DNA from: JBFELO01 sp041552055 | Lineage (GTDB): Bacteria; Acidobacteriota; Thermoanaerobaculia; Thermoanaerobaculales; Sulfomarinibacteraceae | Reading direction: 5' to 3' | Assembly (NCBI GenBank): GCA_041552055.1 | Contig: JBFELO010000066.1 | Coordinates: forward strand, 1 to 25,875 | Length of the DNA stretch: 25,875 bases | Shown here: positions 18,401-24,882 of the stretch, piece after piece | Layout of the letters: every line of letters starts with the position of its first letter | Numbering within the stretch: the stretch's first letter is position 1 | The notes under the pieces: generated by a model | Databases searched by the model: none | Told to the model about the DNA's origin: nothing | Seen by the model: the letters and a program-made list of their open reading frames with translations, nothing else | Made by a program: the position numbers and the translations under genes

Positions 18401-18602
18401 GGTGGTGGCCACCGGCGCCGGTGCGGCGAGCCGGGTGTCGCTCGGTACCGCAGTGTTCGGGGGCATGATCCTCGCGACCGTCGGCGGATTGATCATCACG
18501 CCGTACCTGTTCTACGCGGCGCAGACGGTGAGCGACAAGCTGAGCCGCAAGAAGAAGGCCGAGCCCACGCCGGCTCCCGCCGACCGGGGGGTGACGCCAT
18601 GA
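15447..18602 (+). CDS. RND multidrug efflux pump, HAE1 (AcrB-like) family
   Basis: A 1051-residue inner-membrane proton-driven exporter. The N-terminal membrane helix (about 9-29) is followed by the conserved PDITPP segment and the first large periplasmic domain. The proton-relay aspartates are Asp409-Asp410 in GIVVDDAIVVVEN (TM4), and the partner lysine is Lys937 in LIGLASKSAILIVEF (TM10), matching AcrB Asp407/Asp408 and Lys940. The second periplasmic loop spans about 555-860, and a charged KKKAEPTPAP tail ends the chain. The length is normal for HAE1. It starts 29 bases after the adaptor stop, and its TGA overlaps the ATG of the outer-membrane factor gene (ATGA at 18599-18602), so all three are one operon. 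Confidence 0.97.
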   Translation: MFSRLFIYRPILASVISIVIVLVGIISIPLLPVESMPDITPPSVQVSTSYPGAGASVVAESVTAPMEEKINGVENMIYMSSKSASDGSCNITITFEIGTDVDMATVLVQNRVNEALPVLPEEVKRQGVKVEKQSTNITLMVNMVSPDGRFDELYISNYVTTRIKDVLARVNGVSKVNVFGAKDFGMRIWINPDRLRARDLTTVDLIQALREQNVQVAAGQIGAQPAPADQPFEYSISTLGRLETVEQFENIIVKRGEAGQLVRVRDVARVELGAQSYKWYAQLDGAPSIALGIYPAPGANALQVADGIKAEMAALAQEFPEGLEHRILYDTTEYITQSLKEVVTTLIVAVLLVIFTVYIFLQDLRTTLVPAITIPVSLLGTFGVMLAIGLSINGLTMFGLILVIGIVVDDAIVVVENTMRIIDTEGLGSKEATAKSMLEITGPVVATTLVLLAVFVPTIVMPGITGRLYRPFAITISVATLFSSLNALTLSPALCGMLLRPSRERKRGLFGLFNRTLDRATTGYNALVKTLLRRAALTALIFVGLLTATWLGIANIPTGFVPSEDEGYFMISAQLPDAASLGRTEEVMDRVSAILQETPGIRGSIVVGGYSLLDAVVAPNAGVCWVVLDHWDERSTPETQIQAIVNSLNRRFAGIAGAVVFAVRPPPIQGLGATGGSQMELQDRGGAGLELLQQVAYDIVQQGPQHSVIAGMNTTFRAGVPQLYLEVDREKAKKLDVPLDVIFNTLQANLGSAYVNDFNLFGRVWKVMVQADEPYRLRRDDVVKLQVRSLSGRMVPLATLLNVQDTVGPTVESRYNLYPSASVIGNPNPGISSGQLMAAMEDLARSLMPPSMGIEWTGVAFQERAAGGAAGIIFALALVFVYLFLAAQYESWSLPLGVMFTVPIAVLGAALATLVRGLDNNVYMQIGLVLLIGLASKSAILIVEFANQLREQGATVFDAATDAARLRFRAILMTAFSFILGVMPLVVATGAGAASRVSLGTAVFGGMILATVGGLIITPYLFYAAQTVSDKLSRKKKAEPTPAPADRGVTP

Positions 18603-20071
18603 CGATGGCTGGCTCCCGGCGCGCCGTGCCGCTGCTCGCGATCGCGCTCGTGCTTCTGGCGGGCTGTATCACCGTCGGCCCAGACTACGAGCAGCCGGAG
18701 ACCGAAACTCCGGATGCCTGGCACGCCGCGGCGGTCGCGGGACTGGGCGAAGGGGAGGCACCGCTCCAGACCTGGTGGCAGGTCTTCGGCGATCCGATCC
18801 TGGACGATTTGATCCGCCGCGCGACCGAGGCCAACCTGGACCTCGAGCAGGCGCTGTGGCGGGTGGAGGAGGCGCGTGCGTTCCGTGGTGTCGTGGCCGG
18901 ACCTCGGGTGCCACAGGTGGAGTTCACCGGCGAGTCAAGCCGTTCCAAGCCGAGTGACAACGGACCACTGAGCGAGCTGGCGCCAGAGGGGGGGTTCGAG
19001 GCCGGAAACCTGCACGACTACAGCATCGGCGCGGGCTGGGAGCTCGACCTGTGGGGCCGCATCCGGCGGTCGATCGAGTCGGCCGACGCCGCGGTCGGGG
19101 CCTCGGTAGAGGACTACCGCGACGTGCTGGTATCGGTGCTGGCCGAGGTGGCCCTGAGCTACGTCGATGTGCGCACACTCCAAGAGCGGATCCGGCTCGC
19201 CGAGGCCAACGTCGACGCGCAGCGGGCGACCCTGAAGCTCACCCAGGACCGGTTCAACGTCGGTCTGGTGTCGGCGCTCGACGTCGCCCAGGCCGAGTCC
19301 AACCTGGCCAACACGGAGTCTTTGATACCGGTGCTGCAGACCGACCTCCAGCTCTCCCTCAACCGCGTCGCGGTGCTGCTCGGGGAGCCGCCGGGTGCGG
19401 TTCACGCCGAGTTGGCCGAGCCCCGCCCGCTGCCGTCCGAGCCGGCCGACGTCGCGGCCGGTGTGCCGGCGGACCTGCTGCGCCAGCGCCCCGACGTGCG
19501 CCGGGCCGAGCGCCAGCTCGCCTCGCAGACCGCCCTCATCGGGGTTGCCACGGCCGACCTGTACCCGACGTTTTCTCTGGGTGGGTTCATCGGGGTGCAG
19601 GCGGTCGACGGCAGCGACCTGCTGTCGAGTGACAGTGTCACCTGGGGGATCGGCCTGCCGATCCGCTGGGACCTGTTCTCGGGCGGGCGCATCCGGAGCC
19701 AGATCCGGGTCGAGGAGGCGCGCAACCAGCAGGCGCTGGCGCGCTACGAACAGGCCGTGCTGTTCGCCCTCGAGGAGGCCGAGGGTGCGATGGTGTCCTA
19801 CGATCAGCGGCGCAAACGACGTGAGAAGCTGCGGGCGAGCGTCGACGCCACCGAACGTTCGCTGGATCTCGTGATGACCCAGTACACCGCCGGGCTGACC
19901 GACTTTCAGAACGTGCTCGACACCCAGCGATCGCTGCTCAACCGCCAGGACGAGCTTGCGGTCACGAGAGGAGCCGTCCGCCGCGATCTCATCGGCATCT
20001 ACCGTGCCCTCGGCGGCGGTTGGGATCCGGAGGCCGAGCCGCCGGTGCCTCCGGTGGAGGAGGGTTCGTAA
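18599..20071 (+). CDS. Outer-membrane efflux lipoprotein (NodT/OprM family)
   Basis: A 490-residue TolC-like channel that completes the tripartite pump. It has a perfect lipobox LLAGC (Cys23) followed by the family hallmark VGPDYEQP. WWQVFGDPILDDLI (about 59-72), GAGWELDLWGRIRR (145-158) and a second-repeat equivalent IGLPIRWDLFSGGRIRSQI are typical NodT-family outer-membrane factor motifs. Two OEP repeats of mostly helical sequence span about 65-260 and 280-470, and a short Pro/Glu tail follows. The start ATG overlaps the pump stop codon by four bases, with a G-run acting as ribosome-binding site. No strong terminator follows; a hexamer-repeat element and the convergent phosphatase gene lie downstream. 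Confidence 0.96.
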   Translation: MTMAGSRRAVPLLAIALVLLAGCITVGPDYEQPETETPDAWHAAAVAGLGEGEAPLQTWWQVFGDPILDDLIRRATEANLDLEQALWRVEEARAFRGVVAGPRVPQVEFTGESSRSKPSDNGPLSELAPEGGFEAGNLHDYSIGAGWELDLWGRIRRSIESADAAVGASVEDYRDVLVSVLAEVALSYVDVRTLQERIRLAEANVDAQRATLKLTQDRFNVGLVSALDVAQAESNLANTESLIPVLQTDLQLSLNRVAVLLGEPPGAVHAELAEPRPLPSEPADVAAGVPADLLRQRPDVRRAERQLASQTALIGVATADLYPTFSLGGFIGVQAVDGSDLLSSDSVTWGIGLPIRWDLFSGGRIRSQIRVEEARNQQALARYEQAVLFALEEAEGAMVSYDQRRKRREKLRASVDATERSLDLVMTQYTAGLTDFQNVLDTQRSLLNRQDELAVTRGAVRRDLIGIYRALGGGWDPEAEPPVPPVEEGS

Positions 20072-20119
20072 GCGAGCTCTTGGTTTCTCCAAGCTGAAAT
20101 CGCTGGCTGTTGGGCACCA

Positions 20120-20195
20120 TGCGGGTATGTGGGTGTTGGCGGTTTTGCTTGGCGCTTGCGCTTCTTTCGGAGACGGAGACGGAGACGGAGACGGG
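20120..20195. repeat. CGGAGA hexamer array with conserved left flank
   Basis: Four CGGAGA units ending in CGGG (20168-20195) follow a CTTCTTT tract. At 20120-20131 is TGCGGGTATGTG, identical to the word left of the 6964-7001 array. The array ends two bases before the stop codon of the convergent phosphatase gene. The 126-base gap 20072-20197 holds no gene. Confidence 0.8.
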
Positions 20196-20197
20196 TG

Positions 20198-20758
20198 TCA
20201 GGCGCCGATGATTCGCACGAGCCGATAGCCGTCCCTGTCCAGGATGACCGCGGCCGGCATGCCGAGCCCGGACCAGAACTCGAAGGTCTCGATCGCGTTG
20301 AATCGCGTGACGAACAGGGAGATCACCATGCCGTGCGCGACCACAGCGATCGTCTGCCCAGGGAAGTCGTCCAACGCTTCGACGACGGCGCGGTGGAATC
20401 GTTGCGAGGCCATCGAGGCGGTCTCCCGGCCCACGACGTTGGTCTCGGGTGCCGCGAGAAATTCGGCGAACAACTCGCGATAGCGCTCTTCACCAACCAC
20501 TGCGAGGCCGTACCGGTCATTCTCCTGGAGACCCTCACGAACCTGCAAGGGGATGCCCAGCTCGTCGGCGATGATTTTTCCGGTCTCCCTGGCCTTCGGT
20601 TCGACGCTCGTGACGATGGTCGCGGGCTCGAATCCTCCGATTCGGCGCGCCAGTGACCTGCTGAGTTCACGTCCCCCCGGCGTGAGGCGCCACTCGCACG
20701 ACGGCGTTGCCGGATCGATGTCCGGGGCCGAGTGACGGATCAGGATCAACGAAGGCAT
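20198..20758 (-). CDS. Histidine phosphatase (phosphoglycerate mutase-like) family protein
   Basis: A 186-residue cytoplasmic protein of the histidine phosphatase superfamily. The phosphorylated histidine is His9 in LILIRHSAP (Arg8-His9). A TSVEPKARETG segment (50-60) corresponds to the usual SPxxRAxxT motif, with lysine in the arginine position, a variation seen in some subgroups. Glu79 in LQENDR is a candidate acid, and the second catalytic histidine is His142 in VVAHGMV. The substrate cannot be assigned; the class includes metabolite phosphatases and SixA-like proteins as well as mutases. The start ATG at 20758 gives the conserved beta-strand directly at the N-terminus, although no clear Shine-Dalgarno site is seen. 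The frame is open upstream to 20995 through repeat DNA, which is unlikely to be translated. Confidence 0.88.
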   Translation of the reverse strand: MPSLILIRHSAPDIDPATPSCEWRLTPGGRELSRSLARRIGGFEPATIVTSVEPKARETGKIIADELGIPLQVREGLQENDRYGLAVVGEERYRELFAEFLAAPETNVVGRETASMASQRFHRAVVEALDDFPGQTIAVVAHGMVISLFVTRFNAIETFEFWSGLGMPAAVILDRDGYRLVRIIGA

Positions 20759-20862
20759 TGGGGTCAAGCGGCGCTCGATCGACGGCACCGGTAGGGGAGG
20801 GTATCGGATCCGTGTGGTCCGAGCCAGGGTCTCCGGGGCGCGCACTTCCACGACACAACAGT

Positions 20863-21069
20863 CTGCCGTCATCCTGAGCCCTCGAGGGCCCGTGCGAGCC
20901 GACAGAGCCGGAGGTATCGAAACAAAGCCTGTCATCTCGAGCGAGCGAAGCGAGTCGAGAGACCCCCTGATGAGTGACCGACCTCGCGATCTCATCGTCT
21001 CTCCGGAGATTACGGGAGATGCTTCGACTCGTCGCTCTCCTCGCGGCTCGCCCCTCGCTCAGCATGACA
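20863..21069. repeat. Palindromic GTCATCCTGAGC / GCTCAGCATGAC extragenic element
   Basis: The right edge GCTCAGCATGACAG (21056-21069) is complementary to an inner left arm starting CTGTCATCTCGAGCGAG (20931) and to an outer arm GTCATCCTGAGC (20868-20879). Between them the GAGCGAGCGAAGCGAGTCGAG and CGACTCGTCGCTC words form further imperfect pairing. Similar elements starting TGTCATCCTGAGC are common extragenic palindromes in several bacterial phyla. It is non-coding and could fold into a long imperfect hairpin. Confidence 0.65.
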
Positions 21070-21187
21070 GATTCTGGGGCTGCCTCGCGGTCCTTGCGCA
21101 GTGACCCATGTGACCTCTCGACCGCCGACCGTGGATGGGCGTGAGGGCTCGAGGGGAATCTCCCGGAGCGGGTCCGTTCATGCCCGC

Positions 21188-21417
21188 AGGCCCACAAGCC
21201 CCCAAGCCCAGGGGGTCAAGTCCTGGCGAGAAGCGACAGGCGACACGAGACGGCCGGGTGGAGGGATTCCCGGGCACGGACGCGAACGCGGACGCGGACG
21301 CGGGATCTCGCATCTCGTATCTCGCATCCGGGTGGGTGGGCGGTGTTCCTCGTTCCTTGCTCCCTGCTTCGGGCGGGTGGGGGATCCAGCATCCAGAATC
21401 ATGCATCGGCCGGGTGA
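21188..21417. repeat. Compound array of six tandem-repeat modules with G-rich separators
   Basis: Six modules follow one another: an AAGCCCM type (21188-21210), an AGCGACA heptad type (21232-21251), GACGCG hexamers (21275-21301), ATCTCGC heptads (21304-21328), a TTCCTTGCTCC heptad-like series (21345-21369) and ATCCAGC heptads (21383-21408). Separators are CGGCCGGGTGG (about 21251-21261), GGGTGGGTGGGCGG (21330-21343), GGGCGGGTGGGGG (21371-21383) and CGGCCGGGTG (21406-21415). No long open frame with plausible coding character crosses it. Confidence 0.8.
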
Positions 21418-21437
21418 GAGTGTGACCTCGGGTGGGG

Positions 21438-22712
21438 CTACTCGCGCCAGTCGTCGATGTCGCGCGACCTGGTTTCCCACTCGACGTAGTCGATCTCCAG
21501 AATGGTCGTGGGCTCGTCGGTGAGCCACACGACCAGCCGGCGTCCGTCGGTGAAGTAGACGTCGCCGGTCAGGTTCTGCCGCGGGGCCTCGCGCGGTGCG
21601 GCGCCGACGCCAGCGGCGTAGCCGAAGGCCTCGAGCGACTGCGAGTAGATCAGGTCCTGAACCAGATTCTCCCGGGTGTCGTCCACGTCGGGATCGATCC
21701 GGTGGGTCGTCAGCGTCGGACTCTTGCTGGTGAACCGGCTGCCGATGTCCCGGCTGATCTGGCCGACCCGCACCGGTTTGCCGTCAAAGGTGACCGGCGC
21801 CAGCCAAAGCCGGAGGTGGTTGCGGTAGTGGATGTTCGAGCGCACCTTCTGCAGGGCGATGTCCTGCGATCGGCCGAACAGGTAGAGCGAACTGATCGGA
21901 GCGTAGCGGTAGGCGCCGCCGAAAAGACCGTACACACCGGTCTTGATGGCAGAGCCTGTGCGCAGCGACTCGGTGGGGTCCCAGCCGGCGCGAGAGAACG
22001 CCGGCCACACGGCATGCTCGTCGCCTATCACCACGAGGTTGACGGGATCTCCGTTCCTGGTCCCGTCGGCGTTGGTCACGCAACACGGGAGCTGTTTGAT
22101 CCACGCGCGCAGACCGTCGGGATCGAGGTCGGCGATTTCCTGATCCGGGTACAGGCTGTCGACATCGACACGGTGGTAGTCGGCCTTGAATCCCGGCACC
22201 TCGACCAGGAATTCGAAGGTTTGACGCCAATCCGGCCCCACCACCTCGGCCATGACCAACCGGACGCCCTTGTCGCGGTTTGCGTAGACGAAGCCGGACA
22301 CAGTCTCGCCGCCTCTGACCTCGAGTTTAATCTGTCGGTCGAGGAAGAAATCGGCGGCTTCGCGGTGCGACTCCTTCCGCCACGTCCAGCCCGCCTTCTG
22401 GGCGGCCTCGAGCGGCGAGAAGTAGAACGGGTCCAGGCTCGACGGCAGGAACAGCATGGGCCGGTTGGTATGGTTGGTGATCTCGAGCCAGATCGGCTGG
22501 ATACCCTTCTTGTACAGCTTTCCGTCGAAGGCCTGTTGAGCCTCGTCCGCCGACAGCACCGCGACCGTGATGGTGACCTCATCGGTGCTCTGGGTCTCGG
22601 CGCGGTCCATGAACGGCACCTGGTCGATCGGTGTGGGACTGAAGGATCTGCAGCCTGCGGTCGCCGCCAGCGCGACCGCCAGCCCAATGAACGATAACCA
22701 ACCGCACCGCAT
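21438..22712 (-). CDS. Putative lipoprotein with LssY C-terminal-like domain
   Basis: A 424-residue protein with a short hydrophobic N-terminus ending TAGC (possible lipidated Cys21). Residues about 25-215 form an unrecognised beta-rich domain (TITVAVLSADEAQQAF, IQPIWLEITNHTNRPMLFLP) resembling a surface-exposed module. Residues about 220-400 match the LssY_C pattern: DPVNLVVIGD, then AFSRAGWDPTESL, RYAPISSLYLFGRSQDIALQKVR, HLRLWLAP and HRIDPDVDDTRENLV. The function of that domain is not established; it occurs alone or with PAP2/DedA-type membrane proteins. The start at 22712 begins the signal sequence; the upstream open frame to 23078 lies antisense to the DUF4136 gene and is ignored. The ribosome-binding site is weak. 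It is divergent from the DUF4136 gene with a 197-base gap in which no clear promoter could be fixed. Confidence 0.85.
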   Translation of the reverse strand: MRCGWLSFIGLAVALAATAGCRSFSPTPIDQVPFMDRAETQSTDEVTITVAVLSADEAQQAFDGKLYKKGIQPIWLEITNHTNRPMLFLPSSLDPFYFSPLEAAQKAGWTWRKESHREAADFFLDRQIKLEVRGGETVSGFVYANRDKGVRLVMAEVVGPDWRQTFEFLVEVPGFKADYHRVDVDSLYPDQEIADLDPDGLRAWIKQLPCCVTNADGTRNGDPVNLVVIGDEHAVWPAFSRAGWDPTESLRTGSAIKTGVYGLFGGAYRYAPISSLYLFGRSQDIALQKVRSNIHYRNHLRLWLAPVTFDGKPVRVGQISRDIGSRFTSKSPTLTTHRIDPDVDDTRENLVQDLIYSQSLEAFGYAAGVGAAPREAPRQNLTGDVYFTDGRRLVVWLTDEPTTILEIDYVEWETRSRDIDDWRE

Positions 22713-22909
22713 GTTCGATCTGCGCCTTTCGTCGAATGTGTTTCTGACACGATAACAGAGAATCCCATGTCCGGGAGAGCGAAAGGGATGCGCGAGCTGC
22801 TCAAAGTCTACGCGGTATGTTGGCGTTGGCCACTGGGACGGTGTACGGTGCTCAGCGAGGCACTCGGCTAAAACGCGGGTCGGTGAAACCCGTCGTGGGG
22901 AGGAATCAG

Positions 22910-23476
22910 ATGCGAAGAGTCGTCGGACTGTGGATCGTGTTCTTGGTTTCCGCTGTTCCGGTGTTCGCCGGGACCAAGGTGTACGTCGACTACGACCGCA
23001 CTGCGGATCTCGAGTCGTACAAGAGCTTCGCCTGGGGGCCGACCCTGCAGATGAATCCGGCCTTCGACGACGCCGCACCGCTGGCCCATGCGTGGATCAA
23101 GAACGCAGTCGAGTATTACATGATCAAGGGAGGGTTGATCGAAGACCTCGAGGATCCCGACCTCAAGGTCACCTACTACTCGAGCCACAGCGAGCTCGTC
23201 CAGGTCCAGACGATTCATGCCGGGTACGACTTCGGTGGGGGCTGGTACCGCGACCCGATCTGGGGTCCCATGAGCGCCACCTCCACCGCCGTTCAGACCT
23301 ACGACAAGGGCACCCTGGTCATCGACATCTGGGACGCCAGGACCAAGAAGGCGGTCTGGCGCGGCGTCGCCACGGGGGTGGTCAAAGAGGACCCGACCAA
23401 GATGACCAAGCAGATCGACAAGGTGATCGCCAAGATGGTCAAGAAGTTCCAGGATTTGCGTCGCAAGGAGAAGTGA
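22910..23476 (+). CDS. DUF4136-type secreted protein
   Basis: A 188-residue protein with a signal peptide (MRRVVGLWIVFLVSAVPVFAG, cleavage after FAG or VFA). The mature sequence fits the DUF4136 layout: an initial VYVDYDRTADLESYKSFAW strand-turn, then a middle LKVTYYSSHSELVQ segment, and finally TLVIDIWDARTKKAVWRGVATG followed by a basic helix (KQIDKVIAKMVKKFQ). DUF4136 proteins are usually periplasmic or lipid-anchored and of unknown role; no lipobox cysteine is present here. The start is ATG 22910 with GGGGAGGA just upstream. Its TGA stop codon forms part of the first unit of a heptad array (23473 onward). It is divergent from the LssY_C lipoprotein gene. Confidence 0.9.
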   Translation: MRRVVGLWIVFLVSAVPVFAGTKVYVDYDRTADLESYKSFAWGPTLQMNPAFDDAAPLAHAWIKNAVEYYMIKGGLIEDLEDPDLKVTYYSSHSELVQVQTIHAGYDFGGGWYRDPIWGPMSATSTAVQTYDKGTLVIDIWDARTKKAVWRGVATGVVKEDPTKMTKQIDKVIAKMVKKFQDLRRKEK

Positions 23477-23537
23477 GCAGTAAGCAGTTAGCAGTTAGCA
23501 GTTAGCAGTGAGCAGTGGGCAGTTCCCCCGCCCGCCC
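23473..23537. repeat. GTTAGCA heptad array plus C-rich separator, starting in a stop codon
   Basis: Seven units of GTNAGCA type run from 23473 to 23521. The first contains the TGA stop of the DUF4136 gene. The array passes directly into the separator on the opposite strand, CCCCCGCCCGCCC (23525-23537). Six of the seven units contain TGA, TAA or TAG; because the period is seven, these fall in all three frames. Confidence 0.85.
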
Positions 23538-23548
23538 GGGTGACGGAT

Positions 23549-23589
23549 GGCAGGTCGCAGTGAGCAGTCAGCCGTTCCCCCGCCCGCCC
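23549..23589. repeat. Second CAGTNAG-type heptad array plus C-rich separator
   Basis: About four degenerate seven-base units (GGCAGGT, CGCAGTG, AGCAGTC, AGCCGTT) are followed by CCCCCGCCCGCCC at 23577-23589. Its composition and orientation repeat the preceding module at 23473-23537. Confidence 0.75.
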
Positions 23590-23670
23590 GAGGGGCAGGG
23601 AGCACGGGAAACGGGGTCGGTACCGCCGCTCGTCGGGGCTGACATCGGACAGCACTGATACCATCTGGGT

Positions 23671-23765
23671 GCCAACGGCCAACATCCGTGAGCGGTGAGC
23701 CGCGAGCCGAGGGGGACGCATCCTCTTGGCGGCCAACGGCCAACGGCAAACGGCCAACGGCCAAC
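23671..23765. repeat. GGCCAAC and GTGAGCC heptad arrays in the CDF gene leader
   Basis: A short GCCAACGGCCAAC copy (23671-23683) is followed by GTGAGCG/GTGAGCC/GCGAGCC units (about 23688-23708). A five-unit GGCCAAC array follows at 23731-23765, one unit reading GGCAAAC. The last array stops 13 bases before the CDF start codon, with the ribosome-binding site directly after it. The gap 23477-23778 has no other gene. Confidence 0.8.
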
Positions 23766-23778
23766 TGTGGAGGTCGAC

Positions 23779-24681
23779 ATGGACCGGGAGCATGCGGCGC
23801 TGCGGCTGTCGGCGATCGGGGCTCTGTTTTCCGCAGTGCTCGGAATCGCGTTCTTCTTTCTGACCGACTCCGAGGCGATCCTGCTCGACGGGTTCTTCTC
23901 GTTCATCGGTTTCGGCATGGGGCTGGTGACGATTCGGGTGGCCCGCCTCGTGCAACAGCCGGACGACGAACGGTTCCAGTTCGGGTATGCGGCGTTCGAG
24001 CCGCTGCTCAACGCGGTCAAGGGCCTCGTCATTCTCGCGGTGTGCGCGTTCGCGTTTGCCTCGGCGGTCGGCGCGGTGCTCGACGGCGGCCGCGAGATCG
24101 ACGCCGGGTGGGGCATTGCCTACGCCGGCATCGCCACGGTCGCGTGTTTCGCGATCGCGGCATACCAACGTCGGGTCGCACGCACCACCGGCTCCGCCCT
24201 GGTCGAGGTGGATGCCAAGAGCTGGCTGGTCGACGGATTGATGAGCGTCGTCGTCGCCGGGGCGTTCGTGATCGCCTGGGCGATCGAAGGGACCCGCTGG
24301 TCCGCCGCCGGACCGTACATCGATCCGGTTTTGGTGATGGTGCTGGTGGTGCTGATGGTCGGCGTCCCGGTGAGGATCGTCCTGAGAGGGGTAGGCGAGC
24401 TGCTCAAAGTGGCGCCCGATCAAGAGGTTCAGCGTGACATCACGGCGCGTGTCGAGGCCGTGCTGGATGCAGCGGAGATGCCGAAGCGGGTGATCCGGAT
24501 GGTGCGCATCGGCCGCGAGTTCTGGCTCCTCAACCACATCCTCGTGCCTGCCGACCGTCGGGTGTGTGATGTCGCGGACCTCGACGAGATCCGCGCCGCG
24601 ATCGTCGACGCCGTTGCAGAAACCGAGCCGGGCATGGTGGTCGATACCGTCTTCACGGCAAAGAAGGACTGGGTCGTCTAA
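23779..24681 (+). CDS. Cation diffusion facilitator (CDF) family transporter
   Basis: A 300-residue inner-membrane protein of the CDF cation-efflux family (typically Zn2+, Co2+, Fe2+ or Cd2+ out of the cytoplasm against protons). Six membrane segments lie roughly at 8-27, 34-54, 78-98, 111-128, 153-170 and 182-202. A cytoplasmic C-terminal domain (about 205-300) follows. The family's G-x-x-x-x-E-P motif appears as FGYAAFEPLLNAVKG (68-82). The TM2 metal site shows Asp37 but Ser41 where Asp is usual, and TM5 shows Ser148 and Asp152 where His/Asp and Asp are usual. Metal specificity therefore cannot be inferred. The start is ATG 23779, five bases after GGAGG, and its leader consists of heptad repeats. 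Confidence 0.88.
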   Translation: MDREHAALRLSAIGALFSAVLGIAFFFLTDSEAILLDGFFSFIGFGMGLVTIRVARLVQQPDDERFQFGYAAFEPLLNAVKGLVILAVCAFAFASAVGAVLDGGREIDAGWGIAYAGIATVACFAIAAYQRRVARTTGSALVEVDAKSWLVDGLMSVVVAGAFVIAWAIEGTRWSAAGPYIDPVLVMVLVVLMVGVPVRIVLRGVGELLKVAPDQEVQRDITARVEAVLDAAEMPKRVIRMVRIGREFWLLNHILVPADRRVCDVADLDEIRAAIVDAVAETEPGMVVDTVFTAKKDWVV

Positions 24682-24882
24682 CCCGTCCGCCCCACCAGTC
24701 GCTCGCTCCGTGTCGCGTGTCGCTGGCCTGCCGCTTTCCCAGGGTTGCCCTCAGGGCGGGAGGGCGGTCGAGCGGCCAGCGGCAAGCGACGGAGGGGCGG
24801 GTGGGGGCCGGTCAAATCACCAGCGACCAGTGGCCAGCGACGGGCGGGTCGGGGAGGCTCCGGCTACAATGCAGCAACGCCG
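24682..24882. other. Gene-free gap with heptad modules and a possible -10 box
   Basis: No gene is present between the CDF transporter and the final outer-membrane protein gene. The gap is dominated by heptad modules (24698-24854). TACAAT at 24864-24869 resembles a -10 box and would give a leader of only a few bases before the 24883 start; no -35 is seen. Confidence 0.6.
24698..24854. repeat. GTCGCTG/AGCGGCC/CCAGCGA heptad modules with G-rich separators
   Basis: A GTCGC-type heptad series (24698-24739) is approximately the reverse complement of AGCGGCC/AGCGGCA/AGCGACG units at 24771-24791. After the separator GGGGCGGGTGGGGG (24794-24807), three exact-period units CCAGCGA, CCAGTGG and CCAGCGA (24820-24840) follow. 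They are closed by CGGGCGGGTCGGGG (24841-24854). The inverted relationship of the first two series could form a hairpin. Confidence 0.75.

Larger units (their letters stand above)
20759..21437. other. Gene-free region composed largely of repeats
   Basis: No coding sequence could be supported in these 679 bases. From 20863 to 21069 it holds a large palindromic element with GTCAT/ATGAC ends. From 21188 to 21417 it holds a chain of six different tandem-repeat modules, partly divided by G-rich separators. It lies between two minus-strand genes, the LssY_C lipoprotein and the phosphatase. Confidence 0.8.

Noticed and set aside
23473..23765. CRISPR-like array
   Set aside because: Units are seven bases and directly adjacent, without unique spacers, and no cas genes are present.
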